DNA of 64,000 bases from contig NZ_PGVA01000041.1 in the NCBI RefSeq assembly GCF_002860125.1, positions 1 through 64,000 of the forward strand, in the 5' to 3' direction. Source of the DNA: Bacillus canaveralius. Lineage in GTDB: Bacteria > Bacillota > Bacilli > Bacillales > Cytobacillaceae. The notes under the pieces are model-generated. The model worked only from the letters and a program-made list of their open reading frames with translations. It was not told where the DNA came from and did no database searches. Position 1 is the first letter of the stretch. Every line of letters begins with the position of its first letter. Below are positions 27,897 to 36,269 of this stretch, in pieces. The position numbers and the translations under genes are program-made.

Positions 27897-29261
27897 ATGG
27901 AACGAACAAACAGCAGAAAAGAAAAGCTAAAACAATTATTTGTCATACTCCTTCCCATTTTGGTCACCCAGCTGGCCATGTATGGGATTAACTTCTTTGA
28001 CATCATGATGTCAGGACATTTCAGCCATTATGATCTAGCTGGAGTTGCGATTGGATCATCGCTTTGGGTACCCGTTTTTACCGGATTAAGCGGCATTTTG
28101 CTTGCCGTCACTCCTATTGTTGCCCAACTTGTCGGTGCGAAGGAAAGCAAGGAAGCTTCCTATTCAGTCGTTCAAGGCGTCTATCTTTCAGTGGTCACTG
28201 CGATATTTGTCATCGCTGTCGGTTCGCTCATTTTAAATCCTATTCTGAACACCATGCAGCTGGAGACTGAGGTGCGGGAAATTGCCCGAAACTATATTAT
28301 CGCTTTAAGCTTCGGAATGATCCCACTATTTGTCTACAATGTTCTTCGTTCTTTCATAGATGCATTAGGAAAAACGAGGGTTACAATGATGATCACATTA
28401 ATGGCTGTTCCGATTAACGTTCTTTTTAACTATTTGTTTATTTTCGGAAAATTCGGCTTCCCGGAGCTGGGTGGTGTCGGTGCCGGTATAGCTTCAGCGA
28501 TCACATATTGGCTGATCACGTTAATTGCTGTCTTTGTCATTATTAAGTTGGAACCTTTTACACAATTTGGTGTATTTAAAAGCCTTCCAGGACTCTCGTT
28601 GTATAAATGGAAGGAGATTTTAATGATTGGTGTTCCAATCGGTTTCGCTATTTTCTTTGAAACCAGTATCTTTTCAGCGGTTACCTTATTGATGAGTACA
28701 TTTGATACCGCTACAATCGCTGCCCACCAAATTGCAATTAACTTCGCCTCTTTTTTATATATGATTCCGTTAAGCATATCGATGGCATTGACAATCGTTG
28801 TTGGCTTTGAGGTTGGTGCAAAAAGATACAGGGATGCAAAGGAATATAGCTGGATTGGCATCGGACTTGCCGTGATATTATCAATTGTGTGCGGCTTTAT
28901 CCTTTTACAGTTCAGAAAAGATGTCGCCGCGATTTATACCAAGGACCCGGAAGTGTTAAATTTAACGATCGATTTTTTGATTTTCGCCTTATTCTTTCAG
29001 CTTTCAGATGCGATACAGGCGCCTGTACAAGGTGCACTGCGCGGATATAAGGATGTAAATATCACATTGATTATGGCTTTATTTTCGTATTGGGTGATTG
29101 GCCTTCCATTAGGGTATATTCTTGCTAATTACACAGACTGGAGCGCCTTCGGATATTGGGTTGGACTCATATCAGGCCTGGCCGTCGGAGCGGTCTGTTT
29201 GGTAAGCAGACTGATATTCCTTCAAAAAAACAAGCTCAGCCCTTCCCTTTCAGAAGAATAA
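27897..29261 (+). CDS. MATE-family multidrug/sodium antiporter
   Basis: This 454-residue membrane transporter has 12 helices in two MatE repeats, beginning LFVILLPILVTQLAMYGINFFDIMMSGH and repeating at IGVPIGFAIFFETSIFSAVTLLM. It is of the NorM type and expels cationic drugs or metabolites in exchange for Na+ or H+. The substrate cannot be read from the sequence. The ATG is preceded by GAGGGC. A hairpin follows the stop. Monocistronic. Confidence 0.92.
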   Translation: MERTNSRKEKLKQLFVILLPILVTQLAMYGINFFDIMMSGHFSHYDLAGVAIGSSLWVPVFTGLSGILLAVTPIVAQLVGAKESKEASYSVVQGVYLSVVTAIFVIAVGSLILNPILNTMQLETEVREIARNYIIALSFGMIPLFVYNVLRSFIDALGKTRVTMMITLMAVPINVLFNYLFIFGKFGFPELGGVGAGIASAITYWLITLIAVFVIIKLEPFTQFGVFKSLPGLSLYKWKEILMIGVPIGFAIFFETSIFSAVTLLMSTFDTATIAAHQIAINFASFLYMIPLSISMALTIVVGFEVGAKRYRDAKEYSWIGIGLAVILSIVCGFILLQFRKDVAAIYTKDPEVLNLTIDFLIFALFFQLSDAIQAPVQGALRGYKDVNITLIMALFSYWVIGLPLGYILANYTDWSAFGYWVGLISGLAVGAVCLVSRLIFLQKNKLSPSLSEE

Positions 29262-29270
29262 TCAACCGAA

Positions 29271-29300
29271 ACCGGCAGCTCTATTGGCTGCCGGTCTTGT
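29271..29300 (+). terminator. Terminator after the MATE gene
   Basis: ACCGGCAGC/GCTGCCGGT pair around 7 bases, followed by the T-rich CTTGTTC. It lies between the convergent MATE and SDR genes. The T run is short. Confidence 0.65.
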
Positions 29301-30077
29301 TCATGATTGTTTGTAAGCTTTGCCTAATACGTCCTTTCCACCCGTAACTGGCATAATACTCCCTGTTATAAATGACGAGCTTTCCTCCACTAAAAAACAT
29401 ATCACTCTTGCAATGTCTTCCCCTGTTCCCGGTCTGCCAACCGGTGTTTCCGAATCACGCACTTGCAAAGAATCTGAGATACTTTTTTCTTTCCAATCAC
29501 CTATAATGTCACCCGGGCATACCATATTTGCGGTTATCCCGTATTCTGCCTCCTCAAGGGCAATTGTCTTCGTCAATGAGGCGAGACCGGTTTTTGCGGC
29601 AGCAAATCCTGATCTGTATATCCAGCCCGGCGCCGATTCGACGCGATCAAAGCCAATCGTAATGATTCTTCCCCACCTTGCTTCCCTCATCTTCGGGATC
29701 AAAAGTCTTGATAAATAAAAAACTCCATTCAGGTTTCCATTTATAAGATAATTCCATTCTTGCGGAGAATAGTCGGTTAACCGTTTTTTTTCATGGATAT
29801 AAGGGCCGGCATTATGAATGACAATATCGATAGAAGCGAACAACGAAAAAGCTTCTGACACAACTTTGCTGCATTGCCCTTCGTCTGAAACATCACCCTT
29901 CACGGCAATATTTTCGGTTCCATACATTTCAGTCAGGCTGCTGGCTAATTCAACGGCGTCTTCCTTGCTATTTCGGTAATTTATGATTAAATGAACACCA
30001 TTTTTGGCGAGCTCGATAGCTGTGCTCTTCCCAATCCCCGAGGACCCTCCCGTTATTAAAGCGATTTTCCCTTTCAC
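29301..30077 (-). CDS. Short-chain dehydrogenase/reductase with altered catalytic Tyr position
   Basis: This 258-residue Rossmann protein has the cofactor motif TGGSSGIG near residues 9-16, the NAG motif in IVIHNAGPY and the C-terminal PGDIIGDW and FITGSIMPVTGG of FabG-like SDRs. The catalytic motif should read YxxxK. Here the position is SGFAAAKTG, so Phe replaces Tyr before the Lys, with the nearest Tyr four residues earlier (IYRSGF). Activity may be altered or lost. It resembles the FabG-like YtkK group of Bacillus. The coding region ends only a few bases from the MATE terminator. Confidence 0.88.
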   Translation of the reverse strand: MKGKIALITGGSSGIGKSTAIELAKNGVHLIINYRNSKEDAVELASSLTEMYGTENIAVKGDVSDEGQCSKVVSEAFSLFASIDIVIHNAGPYIHEKKRLTDYSPQEWNYLINGNLNGVFYLSRLLIPKMREARWGRIITIGFDRVESAPGWIYRSGFAAAKTGLASLTKTIALEEAEYGITANMVCPGDIIGDWKEKSISDSLQVRDSETPVGRPGTGEDIARVICFLVEESSSFITGSIMPVTGGKDVLGKAYKQS

Positions 30078-30244
30078 TTTTAACTACCCCGCTCTTTTAT
30101 AATTTAGTTTCTTTACCAATATACTAAAAAGTCCACCGCTGATATGCAAACTTTTACGCTTAACGGTAAGGCTTCATCTTGCATATATTGAAAATAGAGT
30201 TGATAACGCTGGCGACCCTTTCAGCCTTGAAAGGAGGTTTCACT

Positions 30245-30724
30245 TTGTTTCCATGGAATCTGTTCCCGATAAATAAAGACATGAAAAATATGATGAAACA
30301 GGTTAAACCAGAAGAAATCGAAAAGCATATCGAGGAGATGATGAGTAAAATGTTCCCTCCAAATATGCAAGACATGATAAATCCTAAAGAGTTTGCAAGT
30401 GCGGTTAATCCTGTCCCGCACGACGCCAGAAAACAAAGCATCGTTCCTCTAGAAGAAGCTGTTTTTGAGACACATGATTTTGTTTTTGTGCGGATTCCGA
30501 TCAGAAATCAGGAATGGCTCCATAACATGAAACTGTCTCATACATCCAACCAGATGATTGTTGAACATATTCCCGAAGATGATGACAAGCATACCATTAC
30601 CCTTCCCGCACTCGTCCGAAAAAAAGGGGCCACTGCGCGTCATAAAGATGGAATGCTTGAAATTAGAATCCCCAAAAGCGTCAATATGCAATTTTCCGAG
30701 ATCGATATAACAGATGTTCTTTAA
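30245..30724 (+). CDS. Hsp20/alpha-crystallin-like protein (GerT/CotP type)
   Basis: This 159-residue protein begins MFPWNLFPINKDM, continues with a helical region, and has an alpha-crystallin-like beta domain at about 75-155 (VFETHDFVFVRIPI, HTITLPALVRKKG, GMLEIRIPKS). That GMLEIRIPK strand is the usual end of the Hsp20 domain. Bacillus spore-coat proteins CotP and GerT share this plan, so a spore-coat or germination role is plausible. The TTG at 30245 was chosen because AAAGGAGG lies 7 bases upstream. The ATG at 30179 has none. Confidence 0.78.
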   Translation: MFPWNLFPINKDMKNMMKQVKPEEIEKHIEEMMSKMFPPNMQDMINPKEFASAVNPVPHDARKQSIVPLEEAVFETHDFVFVRIPIRNQEWLHNMKLSHTSNQMIVEHIPEDDDKHTITLPALVRKKGATARHKDGMLEIRIPKSVNMQFSEIDITDVL

Positions 30725-30821
30725 GGTTAACATCCTTGCAGGGATTTGGGAGGTATATGAATCGATGTAAACAAATTAGAACAGTGGCGCGGAATAAACA
30801 TGAGGCCACTTATATACGATG

Positions 30822-31340
30822 CTATTTCATGCGAGACAGGAATTTATCATAGCAATAAAATGGCTGGTCTCTTTCTGGGAATTTCATCTCACCAACTTTC
30901 ACAAACTCATTTTTTTCAAATAGAAGCTGCGCTTTCTTATTTAAGGAATATGTATCTGTTTTTAAATAAAATACGCCTTTCTCCAATGCATAGCTTTCGG
31001 AAAAGGACATAAGTTTGCTGGCAATTCCTGCTCCTCTCACATCCGGATCTACGGCCAGCCGATGAAAAACAAAAGAATCTTGATCACTTCGCCAGTGTGC
31101 TTGTTTGTACTCAGGCGGCTCTTGTCGATCAATCGTGATCGATCCGATCACTCTTCCGTCTTTTTCTGCTACGTACAAACTTCCTGCTTTGCAGTCAGCC
31201 AAAAAATCATCCTTATGGGGATATGTATCTGACCATTGGTCATTGCCTTCCTGATTCATTAGCTCAACAGTATGTATGACAAATTCCATTATTCGTTCAA
31301 TATCTGCGGCTGTTGCGATGCGAATGTTGATGTTAATCAC
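30822..31340 (-). CDS. GNAT-family N-acetyltransferase
   Basis: This protein of about 170 residues has motif A VFHRLAVDPDVRGAGIASKLMSF and the final NEFVKVGEM..PERDQPFYCYDK segment. The N-terminus IRIATAADIERIMEF is typical GNAT. The start is uncertain. The only standard codon is the GTG at 31340, but AAAGG abuts it with no spacing, so a rare ATT or ATC a few codons later may be used. The substrate is unknown and the gene stands alone. Confidence 0.85.
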   Translation of the reverse strand: MININIRIATAADIERIMEFVIHTVELMNQEGNDQWSDTYPHKDDFLADCKAGSLYVAEKDGRVIGSITIDRQEPPEYKQAHWRSDQDSFVFHRLAVDPDVRGAGIASKLMSFSESYALEKGVFYLKTDTYSLNKKAQLLFEKNEFVKVGEMKFPERDQPFYCYDKFLSRMK

Positions 31341-31464
31341 CTTTTTCGTAATGTCTAACCAATATTCTAACCCATTTTTAAATGTTCATGAAAGAATTTG
31401 AACTCGATTCATCATTTTTCCGTATAAGCCTTTTACACGTCTTCTGTACACGCCATCGAGAAAT

Positions 31465-31502
31465 GAAAGAAGAACCGCTTCCTTGGGAAACGGTTCTTCT
31501 TT
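31465..31502 (-). terminator. Terminator of the CAP-domain gene
   Basis: AAGAACCG/CGGTTCTT pair around 13 bases, with T-rich flanks on both sides. It follows the stop at 31513. Confidence 0.85.
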
Positions 31503-31512
31503 CTGTTATTTA

Positions 31513-32295
31513 TTATTTACCAATAAACATTTGTGTCCAGTAGTTGCCTTGCGCAACATGCCCTACTCCAAGGTTCGTATAGCTTGGGTTAAGGATGTTT
31601 TTACGGTGGCCTTCACTGTTCATCCAAGCTGTAACAACTTCTTGAGGAGAACGTTGACCCATCGCGATATTTTCACCGGCTGATTTGTAAGAAATGCCGA
31701 ATTGTTTCATCATATCGAATGGAGATCCGTAAGTTGGGCTATTATGGGAAAAGTACCCTTTAGCTTGCATATCGCGTGATTTTTCACGGGCGACTTTGCT
31801 TAATTCAACATCTAATTTAAGCGCTGGAATTCCATGTTTTGCACGTTCTTGGTTTGTTAAGTCAAGCACTTGTTGTTCAAATGCACTAACTTGGGAAGAA
31901 GCTGGAGCTGCAGCTTTGGCAGGCTGTTGAGCCGGTGCCTTTTTAGCTGGCTGCTGTGCTGCAGGCTGTTGTACTTGCTGCTTCGGAGCAGGCTGTTTTG
32001 TTTGCTGCTTTGGAGCAGGTTGTTGTACTTGTTGCTTTGGAGCAGGTTGTGCAACTGGCTGCTTTTGTACAGGTTGCTGTACTTGAACGTTATTCCATTG
32101 AACATTGAAATTGCTCATGTACTTTTTAAGAATGCTATCAATTTGCTCATTTGTTAAATTGCCAGATTGATAAGTATACATTTTAACCTGTGCAGGAGTT
32201 GGGCAGTTAGACGCCGCGTCCGCTCTGTCGGTAACTGGATTTGCCATCAGCATTGCTGCTGCAGCTGCAACTGAAAAAAACATTTTTTTCTTCAT
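31513..32295 (-). CDS. ykwD: Secreted CAP (SCP/PR1) domain protein, YkwD-like
   Basis: This 260-residue protein has a signal peptide (MKKKMFFSVAAAAAMLMAN..ADA, cleavage near 28). A spacer follows with about seven repeats of QPAPKQQ/QQPA (residues about 72-132), then a CAP domain at about 138-260 (FEQQVLDLTNQERAKHG, YFSHNSPT, AGENIAMG, GHRKNILN, YWTQMFIG). The Pro/Gln repeats are also DNA repeats and may change length. This plan matches B. subtilis YkwD and spore-cortex-linked CAP proteins. The role of the domain is unknown. Monocistronic. Confidence 0.92.
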   Translation of the reverse strand: MKKKMFFSVAAAAAMLMANPVTDRADAASNCPTPAQVKMYTYQSGNLTNEQIDSILKKYMSNFNVQWNNVQVQQPVQKQPVAQPAPKQQVQQPAPKQQTKQPAPKQQVQQPAAQQPAKKAPAQQPAKAAAPASSQVSAFEQQVLDLTNQERAKHGIPALKLDVELSKVAREKSRDMQAKGYFSHNSPTYGSPFDMMKQFGISYKSAGENIAMGQRSPQEVVTAWMNSEGHRKNILNPSYTNLGVGHVAQGNYWTQMFIGK

Positions 32296-32590
32296 CTATC
32301 AAAGATCCTCCCTAGTTTCGTTGTTTTTTGTCTGTTTGACTTGCAAAATAATCATAACATGCGTTTTTTGTAATAATTGCGGGAGGATATTCCAAGACCG
32401 TGCCAAATGAACTAGTTTAGTAGTACATTCTTTTTAAAAATGGGTATAAACCTATGAAGTTATCATCTTTTTACAATATTCTATTGGACAATATTAGATT
32501 GGATAAAACCAGTTAACGAGGAAGTGCATTGCCTCACTTGGAAAACATATGATAGGAAATAAGGGTTGACAAGTTTTAGCTAAGCTATTC
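32296..32590. other. Intergenic region upstream of the CAP gene
   Basis: About 300 AT-rich bases. The 5' side of the CAP gene lies here. I see no coding sequence and no clear promoter. Confidence 0.4.
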
Positions 32591-32598
32591 ATTTTTAC

Positions 32599-32685
32599 AA
32601 ATGTTACTTTAGGATTACAATGTTAACCGTTCTTATAGTTCGAAGTGATCAGAGAAAAAACGGCTTTTTACCAGCCGTTTTAGTG
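32599..32685 (+). ncRNA. Candidate very small RNA with promoter and terminator
   Basis: TTTACA (32596-32601) and TACAAT (32618-32623) are 16 bases apart. About 55 bases later comes a terminator-like hairpin, AAAACGGCT/AGCCGTTTT (32657-32679), ending TTTTAG. No gene with a ribosome site precedes the hairpin on the plus strand, and the 61-codon frame at 32620-32805 looks non-coding. A transcript of about 50-55 bases is the simplest reading. It could instead be a terminator left from a lost gene. Confidence 0.3.
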
Positions 32686-32807
32686 ATCCGGGCCCAGATA
32701 TTTGCCTGGACACCAGTTTCTGATATGCAATTAGGGTTATACAAACTGACTAAATCCTATCGCACTCCTTTTACAAAAGGAATAAATTTAACATTTTCAC
32801 CATAAGT

Positions 32808-33083
32808 CTAATTGCTTTCGCGTGCTTTAATCGTCTCCATATTTTTTTTATGAAGTGAAATTAATGCTAATTTATCCTGATCCGGAAGTTCAGAGTCGAT
32901 GATTCTGCTCACAGCTAAATAAAACTTATCGTATCGTGAGCGACGGGTCCGCGGATGCGAGTTCTCGTCCAATAGCTCACGCAGGACTGCTTCTTCCAGG
33001 ACGACTTCGCTATTCTGTTTCGATGGCAGCATCCGATGATTCCATATTGATCGGTATTGCTGTAATAAGTAATCATAATCCAT
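32808..33083 (-). CDS. Small soluble protein, unknown function
   Basis: This 91-residue protein begins MDYDYLLQQYRSIWNHRML and is helical, charged and Leu-rich, with no cysteines or membrane segment. The ATG at 33083 has GGTGAGAGG a few bases upstream. The GTG at 33095 would overlap that site. It is divergent from the zinc-ribbon gene. I do not recognise the family. Confidence 0.72.
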   Translation of the reverse strand: MDYDYLLQQYRSIWNHRMLPSKQNSEVVLEEAVLRELLDENSHPRTRRSRYDKFYLAVSRIIDSELPDQDKLALISLHKKNMETIKARESN

Positions 33084-33184
33084 TCTGCCTCTCACCTTCC
33101 ATCAATACACTAGCAATATTTTCACATAATTACTAGCAACTTGGCAAAAAATAAAAGAAATCTATTTTGAAAGGAGCTTGCAAA

Positions 33185-33430
33185 TTGAATACACCATACC
33201 GCTGTCCGAGCTGCAGGACCAACAGGAGCCGTTTTAATATAATCGAGCAAGTGCCGCATTCTGTAAAAAAACATCCGCAAACCGGACAAATCCTCGAGGA
33301 GTACACAAGCGAGACCCTCTCTCCTTTTCATACGCCATACAAAGGGCCGTTATATAAAGTGCAATGCGCCATATGTGGACTAATTCAAGATGAACAGCCA
33401 TTTATACAGTTTGGTCAGAACCAGCTTTAG
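33185..33430 (+). CDS. Small zinc-ribbon protein, unknown function
   Basis: This 81-residue protein has CPSC near residues 7-10 and CAIC near 65-68, a pair of knuckles suited to bind one zinc ion, separated by a charged stretch (HSVKKHPQTGQILEEY). The start is a TTG 8 bases after AAAGGAG. The ATG at 33167 has no site. It may be a nucleic-acid-binding or scaffold protein, but the family is not recognised. Confidence 0.75.
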   Translation: MNTPYRCPSCRTNRSRFNIIEQVPHSVKKHPQTGQILEEYTSETLSPFHTPYKGPLYKVQCAICGLIQDEQPFIQFGQNQL

Positions 33431-33504
33431 TACTGTTGCATCGGAATGAGCCAACAAGATATATACAATTAACATTGATGGACATTGGCAAATCGTTCAC
33501 AGAC

Positions 33505-33540
33505 GAAAAAACCGCTTCTCATTCTATGAAGCGGTTTTCC
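33505..33540 (-). terminator. Terminator overlapping the end of the 33519 gene
   Basis: AAAACCGCTTC and GAAGCGGTTTT pair around 9 bases, with TTTTTTC on the minus strand. Confidence 0.9.
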
Positions 33541-34343
33541 TCAAGGAATTTTTCCGAGTCTACCTTCCAAGGTCCATCAGGGGAGTAGCGGATTAAGTTT
33601 ATATTCCCTTCAAACTTAACTCTTCCCTCTTCCCTTAAGTACCATTCTATTTCAACCGGTACAGAAACAAAAAGGTCAGTCTGTAATTCGTTTACAGCCG
33701 GAACTGAGATTTGGCTTATGTTGACATTTTCAACCTTTTTAAAAACCGGGGTGTAGTTTCTTTTCTCCAGGATAATACAGTTTAGAATTTTTTCATCTTC
33801 TTCTTTAAAGCCGGCAATATAGGCATTTATCAGTTCCAATGGACTTGCAGCAGCCAAGTACCCCTCCAGCTGACCGGCTGCTTTAAAAACCATTAACTTA
33901 TGCGATAAATCCATATGATCGGTACGATGTGTTGTACTCCCAAAAAAATGAATGCAAAAATGTCCGGGAAAATTGTTTGTAATCGCCCCCGCCCCATGGG
34001 GCATTCCATGCATGGAGGCTGCGATCCTTTTCCCCTTATGCTCAACGATAATGGCGCGGCGCTTCCAGCTCCATTTGCCGCTGTAGATCTTTTTCATCGT
34101 CTTTGTATGCTTTTTTGAAATGGGTTGGACGTCAGCATGGCTGCTTCCGGCCCTTCTTTGTACAGTGAATCTCTTACCTGTTTCCAGGTCTTCAACCCTA
34201 AAGGTACTAAATTTAGGAATAAGCTTGTTTACTTCTTCCCATTGGAGCATTTGAACCCTCTCGTCTTTTTTTGCCATTGAATCTGCCGTATTAGCAAATG
34301 TCCAAATCAGTAAAAGAGCTATCGCTAAAGTTAATTTTTTCAT
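33519..34343 (-). CDS. Secreted protein with an L,D-transpeptidase-like HG..C.H core
   Basis: This 274-residue protein has a signal peptide (MKKLTLAIALLLIWTFANTADSMA). The mature part contains FRVEDLETGKRFTV, SHADVQPI, a Trp-rich WSWKRRAI and then MHGMPHGAGAI..GHFCIHFFGSTTH. The spacing of HG and GHFCIHF recalls the HG..SHGCIR core of YkuD L,D-transpeptidases, but the usual Arg is His and the Ser is Gly. It may be a divergent cell-wall enzyme or only a similar fold. The C-terminal 100 residues are unrelated to that domain. The ATG at 34343 has only a weak site (GAGTGAG). Confidence 0.7.
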   Translation of the reverse strand: MKKLTLAIALLLIWTFANTADSMAKKDERVQMLQWEEVNKLIPKFSTFRVEDLETGKRFTVQRRAGSSHADVQPISKKHTKTMKKIYSGKWSWKRRAIIVEHKGKRIAASMHGMPHGAGAITNNFPGHFCIHFFGSTTHRTDHMDLSHKLMVFKAAGQLEGYLAAASPLELINAYIAGFKEEDEKILNCIILEKRNYTPVFKKVENVNISQISVPAVNELQTDLFVSVPVEIEWYLREEGRVKFEGNINLIRYSPDGPWKVDSEKFLEENRFIE

Positions 34344-34403
34344 CTGTCTCACTCAACTTCTGTGTCGGTTTTTGTAAAGTTTCCCCTATTGATATAAAAA
34401 CAT

Positions 34404-34428
34404 ACAAAAACGCCCTCAGAAAGGGCGC
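34404..34428 (-). terminator. Terminator of the YdaT-like gene
   Basis: CGCCCT/AGGGCG pair around 4-5 bases, followed on the minus strand by TTTTTG. Confidence 0.85.
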
Positions 34429-34464
34429 GCTCTCAATCAATTCACTGGCAACGTCACGACCAGA

Positions 34465-34632
34465 CTAATGATTGTCTACATATTCCTTTGCTTTATCGAT
34501 CGCAATTGGGATAGCCCGTCCATCCTCGTAACCATCTTCAAGAAGTGCGTTTGCAATTTCGATGGCCTTTTCCCTGACTTTCGGATCGAGATTCTTCATG
34601 GCATCAGGATAATCGTTTTTACTCCAAGGCAA
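34465..34632 (-). CDS. ydaT: YdaT-like small protein (DUF2188-like)
   Basis: This 55-residue protein begins MPWSKNDYPDAMKNL and contains GYEDGRAIPIAIDKAKEY, closely like B. subtilis YdaT and the ChaB-like short proteins. Function unknown, possibly stress related in Bacillus. The TTG at 34632 has AAAGGAGTGG 5 bases upstream, and the first residues then fit the family. The longer frame to 34689 has no ribosome site. Monocistronic. Confidence 0.88.
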   Translation of the reverse strand: MPWSKNDYPDAMKNLDPKVREKAIEIANALLEDGYEDGRAIPIAIDKAKEYVDNH

Positions 34633-34716
34633 GTTAACCACTCCTTTTCTTTGTTTTGCTATGTTTATACCCTGCAGCAGATCGGCCAAACAAAGAGTTT
34701 TTAATTACTTAGGTGA

Positions 34717-34749
34717 AAAAAAGCTCTCCGCATCAGGAGAGCTTTTTTT
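34717..34749 (-). terminator. Terminator of the ctpB-like gene
   Basis: AAAGCTCTCC and GGAGAGCTTT pair around 6 bases, with long T runs on both sides. It follows the stop at 34752. Confidence 0.92.
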
Positions 34750-34751
34750 GT

Positions 34752-36254
34752 TTATGAATTAAGCTGCTGTTTCAATACTTCCACTGCTTTTAGGATTTGT
34801 GGATCATTGTTTTCAAGTTGTTCGCGCAGTTTCTCCATTAGCCTTACGGTTGATTGGCCACTGAGGACTCCATTTGATTCAAGGCCTTCAGCTTCCTGAA
34901 ATGCGATAACCGCCTTCTCGGTTCCTTCATCGAAAAAGCCATCTTCTCTGCCAGGTTGATAACCGATTGCCGAGAGCATCTGCTGTGCTGCTTTTACTTG
35001 CGCAGAGCTTACGGAACGTTTGAGCTCAAGATCGGGATTGATAAAAGGCAAGGAAGCATACTCTGGAAGCTGGACTTCAAAGTCGGGAACAATTCCTTTT
35101 TCATGTATCCAGTTTCGATCAGGTGTCAGCCATTTTTCGGTTGTAAATTTAATGTTTGAGCCATCTTTAAAATTCTGGGCACGCTGCACAGTTCCTTTCC
35201 CAAAGGACTTTTCACCGACCAGCGGAACATCCGCCGATTCTTTAACGGCCGCAGCAAGTATTTCTGAAGCGCTCGCGCTTCCTTTATCAATCACGACAAC
35301 AAGCGGAATATTTGGCCCGTTCTCATGTGTCGATTTAACTTCTTCTCTGCCGCCATTGCGGTCTTCAATTTGGAACAAAATTTCACCTTTTGGAACAAAT
35401 AGACTGGATATTTTGATCGCCTGGTCTAATAGACCGCCGGGATTTTGCCTCAAATCCAAAACAAGTCCCTTCATTCCCTGTTTCTGTAGCTCGTTAAGCT
35501 TATCGACAAGTTCTTTTGAAGTATTTTCTGAGAAACTCGTAATTTGGATATTAGCTATTCCATCCTCCATCATTTTACCATAGACTGTTTCAAGAGGAAT
35601 TGTATCCCTGATAATCGAAACATCCATTGTTTCACCCATTCCCGGGCGCTGGAGGACTATTTTAACCTCTGTCCCTTTTTCGCCTCTAATAAGTGTAACG
35701 GCTTCTGTCGAACTTAGCCCCTGCAGGCTTTTGCCATCCACCGACAAAACAATATCATTCGGCTGCAGGCCCGCTTTCTCGGCCGGGGAGCCTTTCAAAG
35801 GAGAGACGATGACGATATTGCCATCCAGCTCCTGAATTTCCGCTCCAATACCCTCGAAGGACGAGGAGATGCTTTGATTAAAGCTTTTTGCTTCTTCCTC
35901 ATTCATATAGTCCGAATAAGGGTCATCGAGAGCTTCAACCATACCATTAATGGCTCCGTTTATCAGCTCATCTTCATCAACTGATTTATAATACATTTCC
36001 TGCAGCGTATCATAGGCAGAATACAGCTTGCTGAATTCCGGTCTTTCCGTTCCAACATTGACCGCTTTTTCGTCACCGAATGCGAGTGCGAATGTTGTAA
36101 TTCCAGCTGTAATGAAGACGATGAAAAACAACAGCATGACAAATCGGAATTTTTTGATTCTAATATAGCTGGAAGGATTATCTGATGTTTCTTGTCCTTT
36201 GTTATCCATTTCGCTTTTCTCTTGATCCAAGTCTTTCACCACTTTCATCATCAA
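34752..36254 (-). CDS. S41-family carboxy-terminal processing protease (CtpB/CtpA-like)
   Basis: This 500-residue membrane-anchored serine protease has a polar N-terminus, one membrane segment (FVMLLFFIVFITAGITTFAL, about 38-57) and a PDZ domain (SFEGIGAEIQ to ..IIRD). The S41 core has the nucleophile in GSASASEILA, the Lys in GEKSFGKGTVQ and LRQNPGGLLDQA. A C-terminal peptidoglycan-binding repeat (QMLSAIGYQPGREDGFFDEGTEKAVIAFQ) follows. This is the plan of Bacillus CtpB, which signals to sigma-K, and CtpA. The start is uncertain: no good ribosome site is visible, and a repeat element begins 16 bases before the first ATG. Confidence 0.9.
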   Translation of the reverse strand: MMMKVVKDLDQEKSEMDNKGQETSDNPSSYIRIKKFRFVMLLFFIVFITAGITTFALAFGDEKAVNVGTERPEFSKLYSAYDTLQEMYYKSVDEDELINGAINGMVEALDDPYSDYMNEEEAKSFNQSISSSFEGIGAEIQELDGNIVIVSPLKGSPAEKAGLQPNDIVLSVDGKSLQGLSSTEAVTLIRGEKGTEVKIVLQRPGMGETMDVSIIRDTIPLETVYGKMMEDGIANIQITSFSENTSKELVDKLNELQKQGMKGLVLDLRQNPGGLLDQAIKISSLFVPKGEILFQIEDRNGGREEVKSTHENGPNIPLVVVIDKGSASASEILAAAVKESADVPLVGEKSFGKGTVQRAQNFKDGSNIKFTTEKWLTPDRNWIHEKGIVPDFEVQLPEYASLPFINPDLELKRSVSSAQVKAAQQMLSAIGYQPGREDGFFDEGTEKAVIAFQEAEGLESNGVLSGQSTVRLMEKLREQLENNDPQILKAVEVLKQQLNS

Positions 36255-36269
36255 AAAAGTCTTTTTCAG

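Noticed and set aside
31950-32110. A CRISPR or tandem-repeat array
   Set aside because: The repeats code for the Pro/Gln linker (QPAPKQQ) of the CAP protein and vary at codon level. There are no spacers.
32620-32805. A 61-codon plus-strand gene
   Set aside because: There is no ribosome site, the composition is random-like, and it runs through a terminator-like hairpin.
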